Assembly (NCBI GenBank): GCA_039619475.1
Contig: CM077115.1
Span: forward strand, 40,548,944 to 40,612,943
DNA: 64,000 nucleotides
From: Icerya purchasi
Lineage: Eukaryota; Arthropoda; Insecta; Hemiptera; Monophlebidae
Reading direction: 5' to 3'
How positions within the stretch are numbered: position 1 is the first letter of the stretch; every line of letters starts with the position of its first letter. The position numbers and the translations under genes were made by a program. This document shows positions 48,515 through 58,130 of the stretch, piece by piece. The notes beneath the pieces are model-generated. The model made no database searches. It worked only from the letters and a program-made list of their open reading frames with translations, and was not told where the DNA came from.

Positions 48515-49743
48515 GAGATTGAGCAAATATTTCTGAAACCACGCACGCTATGGGCAAGCGGTAAAATACGTCGAGTAGCCAAAAATGAGTACGACGGCAT
48601 ATTCGCAAATCAAACCTCTAGGTGTAACAGAACGCGTACGAGAACGAAACGCGTAACGTATGTACAAGTTCACCGTACCAACGTGTTTTGTTGGAGTTCT
48701 GGAACAACCGCGCATTCTTGTGGCAGGCGAAAAAAAACCCTCGTGTAGCCCCACCCCCCAGCAATAACATGTCCGAAAATCACAGCTGTAGATGCAATAG
48801 AACGCGTAGTAGAGAAAAACGCGCTGAATTGGAATGTTGTGTCGATTGTGGCATTCGTGTGTTGTCACGAAAATGGATTCCGATACTTCTGTGCGACGTC
48901 GTAACCGAAGAGCGGTGGTTCCTTTTTTGTTATTTATTGGGATATACGGCTACGCGTAATCTGCAAATAATGAGGCAAGCCTATGGTGATCACATGCTTT
49001 CTTGGCCGACAATTTTTCGTTGGCATCAGAGTTCGGCAGAAAAGGTCTGTTGCCAAAGTAATGTGGTCATCACGTTTTTTGACTGGAAAGGACTGATTTA
49101 TCAGCACCTCGTTCCTGCAGGCCAAACGATCACCGCACAGTACTACCATTCAGTCCTTGTAGTTCTAACACGTTTCTCGGAAGTGTCCTGAAATCAGAAA
49201 ATCTTGGTGTTTGCACCAAGACAATGCGAGACCGCACACCGCCCATGTGACTGTCGACTTCCTCATGAAGCGAAACGTTAAAGTCCTACGCCATATCCGC
49301 CATACAGTCCAGATCTCGCTCCATACGATTTCTAGCTGTTTCCCCTCTTGAAAAGCCGCCTACGGGGACACAAGTTCGAGAGCAATGAAGATGTGATCAC
49401 TGCCTGTCAAACCGTCTTCAAGGCAATCCAGCCAAATTTGCCAAAACCGTTACCGAAAAATGGCGCGAAAGGTGGGACAGATGTCTCGAAAACGAGGGAC
49501 ATTATTTCAAAAAAAAAAAAGAATAGCTGATTGTTTTATACCCTCAGTAAATGAATTTTTTTCGTTTTTCTTGCGTCTTGTTTTCTCTTGAAAAATTGGT
49601 AACTTCTTACACAGTCGTTTTGTTCTCGTGCGCCTTCTACTGCACCTAGAGGTTTGATTTTTGAATATGTTGCCGTACACGTGTGTTTGGCTACTCGACG
49701 TATTATCGCTAGCGTGCCTAGTTCCAGAAATATTTGGACAACC
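48515..49743. mobile_element. Mariner with long (~135 bp) inverted repeats
   Basis: The left part (48517-48655) and right part (49613-49743) are imperfect inverted copies. They share CAAATATTTCTG, GCACGCTA, TACGTCGAGTAGCCAAA and AAACCTCTAGGTG in order. Between them lies a decayed mariner transposase on the + strand. The exact termini and TA duplication could not be fixed. Confidence 0.75.
48900..49530 (+). pseudogene. Internally deleted mariner transposase
   Basis: It reads FLFCYLLGYTATRNLQIMRQ, then AYGDHMLSWPTIFRWHQSS (the N-terminal HTH ending at FRWHQ). It then jumps directly to NVVITFFDWKGLIYQHLVPA, then GQTITAQYYHSVLV of the DDE half. The interval with HTH2 and the first catalytic Asp is therefore deleted. 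Frame-shifted PPYSPDLAPYDF follows, with FPLLKSRLRGHKFESNEDVI at the end. A Met codon at 48873 (MDSDTSVRRRNRRAVV) is a plausible original start in another frame. Confidence 0.85.
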
Positions 49744-50328
49744 TCTGTAGAATTGATTGCTGTCTGTTTCAGTCGTCTGATTGCTACTTTTTTATTCACG
49801 ATCACAGCTGTAGCATTTTCTCTCTTGTTATTAGTATTTTTAACGCTAATATTCCTATCGAAAAAATTACTAAGTTCATTATTTTTATTACCGCTGTCTC
49901 CACTAAAGTGGCTATTTTCATTGCTATCTATGTCACTTTTGCTTCTTTCGTCTTGTTTTCCTTTATTAAACGTACTACTTTGTGCCTTTGCTCTTCTTCT
50001 TGGGGGGGGGGGGGGGGTATGGATTGATATATTCTCTTTTAGATTTTAATATATACAAGGGGCTGATCGGTTCTCCGTGTGCTCTTGTATTACCCACTGG
50101 AATAGCTGATTGTCTATGGTGAATTTTTGTCGATTAAATTTATTTTCTTTGTTAACATGATAGCCATACTTAGATATCGGTGGATTTTTATAATCAAGTA
50201 TTTGTTTGTATATATTTTGATTCGGTAAGCCCCCTCATTTTGCAAGAGCGAAAAGCGGTTTGATAAATTATATACGTATATTTGCTTTTGAACTTATTAA
50301 ATCATTATTAAAAGTAACTCTGGATCAG
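49744..50328. other. Spacer with G16 homopolymer
   Basis: T-rich DNA; G-run at 50002-50017. No gene recognised. Confidence 0.5.
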
Positions 50329-50696
50329 TAAGGCCGTGGTTACCATCCACGCGAATTGCGAATACGAGTAGTAGCGAACAATAGCTTTTTCCGTAGTTTA
50401 ACATACTTCATTTTTAACTATCAGTCTCGGTTTGTGCGTTAAGATAAATCAACAATGTCTCAATTATTTCTGTTTAGTTTTTAATTAAAGATACAAATGT
50501 TATGAACAGTTTAAAAAAAATCGAATAATGTAATTTTTAAAAGGCGAACAATAAATCTCGAATTCCATAATAATAATTTATAGTGGGTTACCCCTTCAAA
50601 CAGCAAATTAATTCTGGCAAAGTTGCTACGGAATAAATAACACGGTTGTATCTATAAACCACAAAAATTTTAAGTTATATTTATCTCAAATAAAAT

Positions 50697-51300
50697 ATGT
50701 TTTTGTTTCATAAATTTTTATCTACAGGAAGCTCCTACACAAGTTTATTATTTAGTTACAGAATATCTCACTCTACGATATCTCTGATAATACGAGATGT
50801 TTGTAAAGCTATATCGGAAATCTTTGTATCTATACGTATGCCGGTTCATGAGCTAACAAACGTTGCTAAAGAACTTTTGGGAACGATGGAAATTCCCAAA
50901 CTGCATTGGGTGTATCGATGGAAAACATGTACGCATAGAACCTCCTCCGAATTCAGGAAGTCGCTATTTTAATTACAAACAGTACTTTTCCTCCACAGTT
51001 TTACAAGCAGTTGTTGACGCGAAGTACAAATGTTTGAATATTGCATGTGGCGCATATGGCAGACAAAGTGATGGAGAAATTTTTACTTCCTCTAAATTAT
51101 ACGATCATTTAAAAAATGATAAATACAATATTCCAGAACCGACATATCTACCAGATAGTGATTGCATCCTTTGTTATACTCGGAGATGAAGCATATCCTC
51201 TAAAAACATACTTATTAGTGCAAATAGAGCGACGCTTGCTGCAAATAATGTCAGAAATATTTTTAAAACTTATTTTACATTAGCTAAAAACAGCTAATTT
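50697..51300 (+). pseudogene. Harbinger transposase (DDE), frameshifted
   Basis: Three frames in order. First, GSSYTSLLFSYRISHSTISL then IIRDVCKAI (the N-terminal HTH of Harbinger transposases). Second, WERWKFPNCIGCIDGKHVRI with the first catalytic Asp, PPPNSGSRYFNYKQYFSS, LQAVVDAKYKCLNIACGAYG with the second Asp, and RQSDGEIFTSSKLYDHLKND. Third, ASFVILGDEAYPLKTYLL with the acidic third position (GDEAxPL). Frameshifts near 50890 and 51170 split a typical 350-residue protein. All three acidic residues survive, so the copy is decayed but not ancient. Confidence 0.92.
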
Positions 51301-51384
51301 TGCTATATATATTTCACAATAATAAACGTGAAAAATATTTTAAGTTTTTTCGTTCATAGCAATGTAATTTTCATATATACTTAC

Positions 51385-51493
51385 CCGTCGCGTTTTAAAA
51401 AATCCGTAACTTCATCCCATTGTGCCACTTCTCTTTTACTGTGCTCCTTACATGTAATATCTCACAAAGGTTTTCTTTTTAAAATTTCGCTTA
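51385..51493 (-). pseudogene. Second Harbinger gene (MADF/Myb-like), broken exon
   Basis: The minus strand reads CKEHSKREVAQWDEVTDFLK then RDG, followed by a GTAAGT donor at 51384-51379. Harbinger elements carry a second, MADF/Myb-type DNA-binding protein, usually on the opposite strand. The 'xxKxxVAxxWxEVxxxL' text fits that class. A TGA lies in frame upstream, and the inner piggyBac-like insertion (from 51498) cuts the gene. Confidence 0.45.
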
Positions 51494-51497
51494 TTAA

Positions 51498-52802
51498 CCC
51501 TTCTTACGCGAGATATGTTGTAGTAGCACATTACACAAGGCGGGTATTTTTTACCCCGGTTCACAAATACATTTGTTTACAGCCACAAGTATTTATTTTT
51601 AATGAAAATTTTAGTAATATACGCATTGGGTACCATCAAAATAGCAAACTTTCTCGCATTGTCTGACCACTCTCTCCACTAAAAAAAAAAAAACATATAC
51701 GAAAAAATATAACTCCTTATAAAAAAAAATTAACACATAATATATTCGGTAGATATCAGATTTTAATGAATCTCGCATGTCCCAAAATTTAAGAATAACC
51801 CAAAATTAAACTAGAAACTTAATAAAATTCATTAAAATCAAAAAAGTCATAATATAACGGATTATTATTATACCTTATATTTCTAATTTTGAAATACAAG
51901 CAGGACGTATGAATGTTCTGTGTTCTCCACATATCGATCTGTTGCAATAATACTACGATTTATCTGTTTTACGATCTTTCGCTTTACTACAAAAATCACA
52001 TCTTCTTCGTTTCTTTGATGACTGTACGATGGTTCACACTGAACGGAAGACGTGCTTTCTAAAAAGTGATTTATACAAATCCGAAGCTCTGTAGGTAAGT
52101 GCCGGTTTTGAATCCTTAGTCTCGCATGAGGTTCTACCAAAGTTTTCGCAAGAATTTTTAGACTTTGGCTAAATTGAACTGATAAATTGTATAACAGTTG
52201 ATCCTAGAAAAATCGAATACACCATAAAAAAAAAGTCAAAGTGGCTAACGTTTTGTTTGTCGTCTGGTCGATTTTTCATGACGAAGTTGATCAAAGGAAT
52301 CTTTGTAAAACAATATTGCATCCGGCTTTTCAGTTGCAGGATCAGTGTCCGCAGTGAAGTGCACGGTTGATAATAGAATAACATTTTGATTTTTTTTTTT
52401 TAGAATGATTCTTCAGAGTATGATTCTTTTAAATCGGATTCAGTATGCTGTCGTTCTAATTCCTTTAGAATATTTTCCGATGTACGTAGATAATTTAAAT
52501 TCATAACGAGACCGATTTGCATAGGATTTTACGAACACAAGAAACAGCTGAAATCTCTGTGAAATAAAACTGAACGTTTGAAAAATATTACATCATTATA
52601 CACAACGTGGGTATCTTTTTACCCGATTGCTAGACACACTACTATGTACAAATAGGATATTTTTTTCGGATATGAGATGATTAATATCAACGTAAAGAAT
52701 GTCACGAAAGACTCCTAAACGGCTTAATTGCAGCACAATGCCGCATAATAATAATGCGAAGATTGATCGGGCCATTTTTACCCGGACCTTGTGTAAGAAG
52801 GG
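51498..52802. mobile_element. piggyBac-like element inserted in the Harbinger element
   Basis: TTAA on both sides (51494-51497, 52803-52806). The terminal repeats start CCCTTCTTACGCGAGAT; the reverse complement of the right end is CCCTTCTTACACAAGGT. A subterminal inverted motif GGGTA/TTTACCC recurs at both ends. Length is 1305 bp, with a transposase C-terminus on the minus strand; the N-terminal half is missing. Confidence 0.9.
51883..52400 (-). pseudogene. piggyBac-type transposase C-terminus
   Basis: From 52384 down: CTSLRTLILQLKSRMQYCFT, then FMVYSIFLGSTVIQFISSI (the helix before the C-terminal region), and a stop. Then, in another frame, LVEPHARLRIQNRHLPTELR, and in a third KKRRRCDFCSKAKDRKTDKS with a later RSICGEHRTF. 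The Cys pattern CxxC...C...CxxH is that of the RING/PHD-like zinc finger at the end of piggyBac transposases. At least two frameshifts and a deletion of the catalytic part make it inactive. Confidence 0.8.
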
Positions 52803-53172
52803 TTAATAATAATTCACTATCCGTTTTGAACAGTTGACAAAACGAGTAACTACGCATAAAAATTACACACGGAACTGGTATCCCGTTGTATTTGCGATCG
52901 AAATTAGCCTACTGTTCATGCATGTACTGTGAAAAAATGCGCGCGTGAGTTCAAGGGGGAAAAATGATCAGGCGAATGAATTGAATTGAATCATTTCAAT
53001 TCACAATTCATTCGCCACTCGATCGTACTCGCTTGTATTCTCGCGAGTAAAATTCGCGTAACGGTATGTCATTACTTTCAATGTAACTAAACATTCGCAT
53101 GTACTAGCTTATTCGCTACTCGCGTCTATTCGCGTGAACGATAACCACGGCTTAAGACGTATGTCTACTTAC

Positions 53173-53235
53173 CGTTGGTATTTCCTTTGAGGCTTCGGTG
53201 AAGCTTATATTTCTTAAAGCCATTAATAAAATGTC
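53173..53235 (-). CDS. Candidate exon ending in a strong donor, unidentified
   Basis: The minus strand reads GDILLMALRNISFTEASKEI then PT, followed by G|GTAAGT (donor GT at 53172-53171). The text resembles a Psq/HTH-type helix pair (ALRxIxxxxxSxxEASKxxxIP), as in BTB-Psq factors or pogo-type transposases. A TGA precedes it in frame and no good acceptor was found between them. The Harbinger element begins only about 17 bases past the donor. Confidence 0.3.
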
Positions 53236-53370
53236 TCCTTGTCAACACTCCTTCGATATTGGAGAAAGACGATTATGGCAATTTATACAATAGTTTTCTT
53301 CTGCGCATTGTGTTCTAAAATGAGCGTCGGAGGAACATTAGATTCATTTTTTTTTTTCGGAGCTTTACAT

Positions 53371-53387
53371 TAACCTTAATTATCTCC

Positions 53388-53430
<43 letters not shown>

Positions 53431-53475
53431 TAAGAAAAATTCAATTATATAATAATAGGAGATAATTAACGTTAA
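53371..53475. repeat. Inverted repeat around a (TA)n array
   Basis: TTAATTATCTCCTA to the left and TAGGAGATAATTAA to the right flank a (TA)n run at 53394-53428. Confidence 0.8.
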
Positions 53476-53728
53476 AACTAGTATTTAAGTTAATGAAAAT
53501 ATTAATTTAATATGAGATTGTAAAATGGGATTACAGGAAACCAAAAACTTCATTGGATGGTGCCTGTAATGAACATTATAATAAAAATTGTAAATTAAAC
53601 AAATAAACAGCCCTACTCGAAGTTTTTAGGGAAAAAAATAAAATAAAAAGGTATGTAAACTACCTTCTCTTCCTGATATATTTTCTTACTTGATCTAACT
53701 ATTTTGTGTATTATACATATGTACATAC

Positions 53729-53819
53729 CGCAGTCAATGCACTCCATAATTTCTTCGTCCGTGGTGTCCATATCGACATCTTTGATGTCCACGCATCTCG
53801 TTAAATATTGTAACGGCAC
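53729..53819 (-). CDS. Candidate exon, unidentified acidic peptide
   Basis: The minus strand reads VPLQYLTRCVDIKDVDMDTT then DEEIMECIDC, followed by a GTATGT donor (GT at 53728-53727). Composition is protein-like. The acceptor is unclear: CAAG just upstream and GTTAG a little further are both possible. No family recognised. Confidence 0.3.
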
Positions 53820-53971
53820 TTGCCGTGACTAACCTAAACATTTTATTTTGTTCAGGGATGCCACCACGGCAGTGTTTGCTTCTGCGGAATTTAAATTTTT
53901 ATTTTTTTTTATTATTATTATTTAAATAAATGACTCGATGAGATTTTATGAACTCTATTAACGAAAATTAC

Positions 53972-54003
53972 CTGGTCACCAATGTTTCTTTATCGGTCGA
54001 CCG
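53972..54003 (-). CDS. Candidate 32-bp micro-exon
   Basis: On the minus strand, TTGTCTTTTACAG precedes and GTAATT follows a 32-base segment encoding RSTDKETLVT. It is on the same strand as the candidates at 53729 and 53173, but the phases do not join cleanly, so this is weak. Confidence 0.2.
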
Positions 54004-54747
54004 CTGTAAAAGACAATGATTAATTATGATATAGGTGTATATGACAACGAAAAACAACGATTATGAAAATAAATTTGAATTGATACGTATCACTGTTAGT
54101 CGACGGTGACATAGGAATACGGTGATGAAGGATCCCGGATGATAAGCTGGCGATGATTCCTTTGATGGTGGTAAAGAGAATTTGGAATAAATATAAATCA
54201 AAACTTATTAAACTTTACGTAATCTATTTTCGCAAAAGGAGCGAGGGCGATTCGACTATTGCGAATTTGCATAGGTTATTTTTATTTCCGGACTCGATTT
54301 CTTTTAACACCAGGACCGGCTGCCCAAAAAACGATACTGACTTTTTCACTGATAGTAGAGATCGACTAACTTCATTTTTTTTTGCCATTTTTTCGCTCAT
54401 ATCTCTAAGAACCTTTTTTCCTTTGCCATCGCTTCGGCTATTTGCCGTTTATTTCATTCACGGGTGGGCATTTCTCCAGTGACCGCGTAATGATGCATTC
54501 GCCCCCAAACCGACAAACAGGATATCAATCACGCGCACATTTTCATTCGCACTAAATTTTTGATAATTTGTATTTATTTTTATTTCATTATTTTATTATT
54601 TTTTATTTTATTACTTACTATTTTTCACCAGTAATGGATACATTACAATATAATAATGAAATATATACAAAGACCTCGAATTCGTTCAAACTATCTTCTA
54701 AGACCAACCTATTAGCTACTTCTTTGTATTTATATTCAAAAAATGCT
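54004..54747. other. Spacer, no recognised gene
   Basis: An open + strand frame (54153-54482) and its minus-strand counterparts show no family motif. Confidence 0.4.
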
Positions 54748-55172
54748 TTTTTACAAAAATTAAATACCGACTTCAAGGTTTGTTATAAAAATTTAAAAAT
54801 ACACTAAAAAGTAAAAAATCATTACTCCCGATAAGAAATATATGTCAGAGTGATATAACACTAAAGTGGTGATATCATAATTCTTATACAACATTAATAC
54901 CTTAATTAGAGTTGGCATCAAATTCATATTACAATATCTAGGAACAATTTAATGAACATTTAATGCAGTTTTTAATTATTATTTTAATATGTAATATGAA
55001 TCCCTACTCTAATTAAAGTATTAATGTTGTATAAGAATTAAGATATCACCACTTAAGTGCTATATCACTCTGATATATATTTTTTATCGGGAGTAATTAT
55101 TTTTTACTTTTTAGTGCATTTTTAAATTTTTATAACAAACCTTGAAGTCGGTATTTATTTTCTGTAAAGAAA
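54748..55172. repeat. Foldback (snap-back) repeat, ~185-bp arms
   Basis: The left arm 54748-54933 and right arm 54990-55172 are inverted copies with few differences (for example AAATACCGACTTCAAGGTTT against its complement), with a 56-base loop. No coding sequence. Probably a MITE of unassigned class. Confidence 0.9.
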
Positions 55173-55839
55173 TATTTTATTTTACAATTTTTAACGTTAT
55201 ACTTGAATTTTTTTCTTGTTAAAAATCAATTATTTTTCACATTTTATACTTTAAAAAAATCGATTTCTTTATTTTGAACTGCATTTACACGGTAAAAACA
55301 TCAAAAGCTATATTTCCATGGTAATTAGGCAAATTTTTATAGTATTTTAAGTCAATAAATCTAACCCGATGTGAAAACAATCATGAAAGCTTCAATCTCC
55401 CGCATTATTAAGGATAACTCAAAAAGTACCGGTCAGATCTTGATCAAATTTAAATGGGACCACATAAGAATCACCAGCTTTCAAATAAAAGAAGAATCAT
55501 CAAAATCGGTTCACCTAGAAGAAAGTTCTGTGGTAACACACATAAAAAAAAAGAAAAAAATACAGTCGAATTGAATACCTCCTTTTTTGAAGTCTGTAAA
55601 AAATGACGCTATTTCTTCCTGCCTTTTTGATTTCTAAGATTTTATATAAGTAGTTGAATTTTTTTTTAATTTTTGCTAATTGAAAACTTGTTGTGTTGGT
55701 ATGGAAATTATTTGACTGGACGATTACTTTAAAAGTCGTATAAAATATACATTGTTCACAAGTGAGAATAGGTCTTTGTTCAGTTAACACATTTTATTTT
55801 TTTTTATTTATTTCTTTTTTAATGCGACTTTAACACAAC
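55173..55839. other. Repeat-like flank with AAGTCxG and A-rich motifs
   Basis: 55360-55600 (TCATCAAAATCGGTTCACCT, then CAGTCGAATTGAATACCTCC and GAAGTCTG) resembles wording I recall from widespread insect repeats. It shares the 'GACTTCA' end motif with the foldback next to it. No gene. Confidence 0.35.
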
Positions 55840-55872
55840 TATGAGGTTATCAAGCCGCGCTTATGTTGTTAA

Positions 55873-56244
55873 TTACAAAGTATAATATAAATTACAGTTT
55901 CGGAGGAATAGGAAGAGATCATTAATATATGGACTATTATTACGTAGTAAATGGGATAGGTTTGAGGACGGATTAAATTTTTGGCGGGAATCGGATAAAT
56001 TATTGCAACTTGTTAGGATATGTCGAAGAGTAAGCTGAGGAGTGTTACAAAAGGGACGGGGTGGTGGTGGTGTGTTATTGAAAAGGTATGAATGGGTTAC
56101 ATTGGTATGGCCGAGTCTTAATCTAGTTAAAATTATTTCTTCTTTTCGCGATTTTCGATCAGATGACTCCCATTCTTCGATCTTTTCTTTTATGCTTCTG
56201 AAATGGTTTGTAGATGAGGTCGAACTCCATTCTGCATTCCACAA
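55873..56244 (-). pseudogene. LINE C-terminal domain
   Basis: An open frame of 123 codons. It reads SIKEKIEEWESSDRKSRKEE, IILTRLRLGHTNVTHSYLF, PFCNTPQLTLRHILTSCNNL. The RLRxGHTxxTHxYLx motif and the C..C...TxxHIL..C cluster are standard at the end of I/R1-type ORF2 proteins. It is separated from the RNase H frame by a frameshift near 56250-56300. Confidence 0.9.
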
Positions 56245-56299
56245 ATTTATAATTTTCTCTTTATATGTTTTTTTTAGATCATCTGTGGTTATTATGGTT

Positions 56300-56740
56300 T
56301 CAGTAATCCAGGGACAGCGAATTCGATCTCTTTGCTAATTTATCTGCGATTTCGTTGCCCTTTATTCCTTTATGATTTGGGATCCATACGAATAGAATAT
56401 CCAGTCCATTGGAAAGTAATTCTGTTATTATTTTTTGGATTCTTTGCACTATAGGGTTGGTGTTATATATTAATTGAATATTTGCAAGGGCGCTAGCCGA
56501 GTCAGTTAGTATTATGAACTGGTGCTCTGTATGTATTCGCGATATTTCTTTCAATGCAAGGTATATTGCATATAGTTCAGCAGTTTTAGCTGAGCTCCAT
56601 GACGGTAGTTTTTCAGCTTTGCTTATTGTATTAGGAATGAAGAAAGCTGCTCCGGTTGTCATTGCTGTTTTTGATCCATCGGTGTAACAGTGTACTCTGT
56701 TTGGATATCGTCCTAAAATACTATTTAATTTTGACTGCAT
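56300..56740 (-). pseudogene. LINE RNase H domain, intact frame
   Basis: The 146-codon frame holds a full set of RNase H motifs. CYTDGSK carries the first Asp, KTAELYAIYLALKEI the Glu, ILTDSASALANI the second Asp, and FVWIPNHKGIKGNEIADKLA the His and last Asp. Expected residues D-E-D-D are all present, so this domain is well preserved. It degrades the RNA strand of the RNA-DNA hybrid during reverse transcription (family knowledge). Confidence 0.93.
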
Positions 56741-56772
56741 GTCTATGGTACTTGCGGAGTTGTTTGATAACT

Positions 56773-57996
56773 TTAACAGCTCGTCAATGATTTGGATTGA
56801 CGGTATCGACCATGGTGCAGGACGTACGGCGATCTGGGGAAGCGAGCGGTATGTTTTCGGGGTATAGGAGATTTGGATATTTTCCTCAAATTTGAATGCA
56901 ATATGTTGATCTTTCTTTTAGGTTTATTTGTACTTATTCCGATAATAGTTGTTAAATAGAAGATTTCCTGTTGGTAATTTGGTATAGCTGCTGCGGCGAT
57001 TAGGAGATTTGCGGTTTGGATCATTCTTCGATATTTGAGAAGAGGTTCGTCAACTTCTACACAGAGGCTTGTCGTAGGTGTGGTTCTGAACACTCCTGTC
57101 GCTAATCTAATGCCTTGATGATGAATGCAATTTAGTTTTCCTAGGGTTGTGCGGTTTGCTGAATTATAATGTTGAGCGCCATAGTCCAATTTCATTCGGA
57201 TGAGGGATCGATATAAATGTAACAGTGTTCTTCTGCTGCATCCTACATCAGAATGGTTGAGCAACTTGAGAATTCCTAGAGAGCGGAAGCATTTCGATCG
57301 TATGTACGTTATATGGTCCTTCCATAATAGTTTTTTATCAAGCAGGATTCCTAAGAAGTAGGGACCGATTATCGCTTTCGCACTGACTACGCACCATACC
57401 GCGATACCAGGGGAGTGCAAGGGTACCGGGTGAACGATTCGAGGGTTCTCAGTAGCATAATACCGCATGTTTTGTTTATTAACGTTACCATTTAAATCGA
57501 AATGCGCCTCGTCGCTAAAAAAAACATAATCCAAATCGACGTCTTCTTCCTCCAGCATATCCAAAAATTTATTACAAAATTCTAACCTTCTTGGCTTATC
57601 TGTTGGTATCAATTCTTGGATTAGTTGTATCTTGTATGGGTACATATTGAGGTCGTTTCGAATTATTCTTTTGAGTGAAGTACGGGGAATTTTCAAGGCG
57701 GAAGCCTGGCGACGAACGGATCTGCGCGGACTTCGCGACAATGCTACGCGCACTTTTTCGATGTTTGTCGGGGTTCTAGACGATCGACGGCGACCTTGAT
57801 GGTTGACCGCCACCACACTACCGTATTCTCGGAAGTTTTTTACCCATTTGAGGATACTTTTACGGTCGGGGGGATTGTCATGACGTTTTAAATCAAATTG
57901 TTTTTTAAACGCGCGTTGTACCGCGATTACACTTTCACCGTTTTTCACAAAGTACTCGACAACGAAAGAGCGTTGTTTACGCATCCACGACATCAT
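56773..57996 (-). CDS. Chimeric frame: IS630/Tc1/mariner-type transposase fused to LINE RT
   Basis: One uninterrupted 407-codon frame. Residues 1-213 are the N-terminal part of a transposase. It has a DUF4817-like HTH (FVVEYFVKNGESVIAVQRAF, WVKNFREYGSV), a second HTH with an RRSSRTP hinge, and VFFSDEAHFDLNG with the first catalytic Asp at residue 162. Then comes SPGIAVWCVVSAKAIIGPYF. At residue 213/214 it passes directly into RT thumb sequence: LGILLDKKLLWKDHITYI, LLHLYRSLIRMKLDYGAQHY, LNCIHHQGIRLATGVFRTTP. Residues after about 360 are read out of frame with the rest of the LINE. The second catalytic Asp and the acidic third residue of the transposase are missing. It arose by insertion followed by deletion; whether it is expressed is unknown. 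This could equally be a chance open fusion in dead sequence. Confidence 0.85.
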   Translation of the reverse strand: MMSWMRKQRSFVVEYFVKNGESVIAVQRAFKKQFDLKRHDNPPDRKSILKWVKNFREYGSVVAVNHQGRRRSSRTPTNIEKVRVALSRSPRRSVRRQASALKIPRTSLKRIIRNDLNMYPYKIQLIQELIPTDKPRRLEFCNKFLDMLEEEDVDLDYVFFSDEAHFDLNGNVNKQNMRYYATENPRIVHPVPLHSPGIAVWCVVSAKAIIGPYFLGILLDKKLLWKDHITYIRSKCFRSLGILKLLNHSDVGCSRRTLLHLYRSLIRMKLDYGAQHYNSANRTTLGKLNCIHHQGIRLATGVFRTTPTTSLCVEVDEPLLKYRRMIQTANLLIAAAAIPNYQQEIFYLTTIIGISTNKPKRKINILHSNLRKISKSPIPRKHTARFPRSPYVLHHGRYRQSKSLTSC

Positions 57997-58130
57997 GACT
58001 ACTAACCAACTATATTTATATTAAACGGCATATTATTTAGCGCCAGATGGCGTTGCAATCGCCACGCTAACTCACAGTGTATGATTTCGACGAGCGTTTG
58101 AAATTCGGGATGTTCTTTTGGCCCACCCTA
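57357..58130 (-). mobile_element. 5' end of the inserted IS630/Tc1/mariner-type transposon
   Basis: At 58130 the LINE text (LTLRSKTIPEV) stops. The minus strand continues TAGGGTGGGCCAAAAGAAC, a Tc1/mariner-type terminus at a TA, with the transposase ATG about 130 bases on. The other end of the element is deleted. Confidence 0.85.

Larger units (their letters stand above)
50332..53152. mobile_element. PIF/Harbinger transposon, nested with a piggyBac-like element
   Basis: Termini: GGCCGTGGTTACC at the left, and the reverse complement of the right end is AGCCGTGGTTATC. Both run on through CACGCGAAT. TAA at both sides (50329-50331, 53153-53155) fits the 3-bp Harbinger target. Length is 2821 bp, of which 1305 is the inner piggyBac-like insertion. 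Subterminal zones are crowded with GCGAAT/ATTCGC motifs on both sides, and a hairpin lies at 52971-53016. Confidence 0.85.

Noticed and set aside
49654..50049. 131-codon + strand frame with apparent membrane helices
   Set aside because: It overlaps the right inverted repeat of the mariner, is Leu/Ser/Phe-rich and ends in a G homopolymer. This is a compositional artefact.
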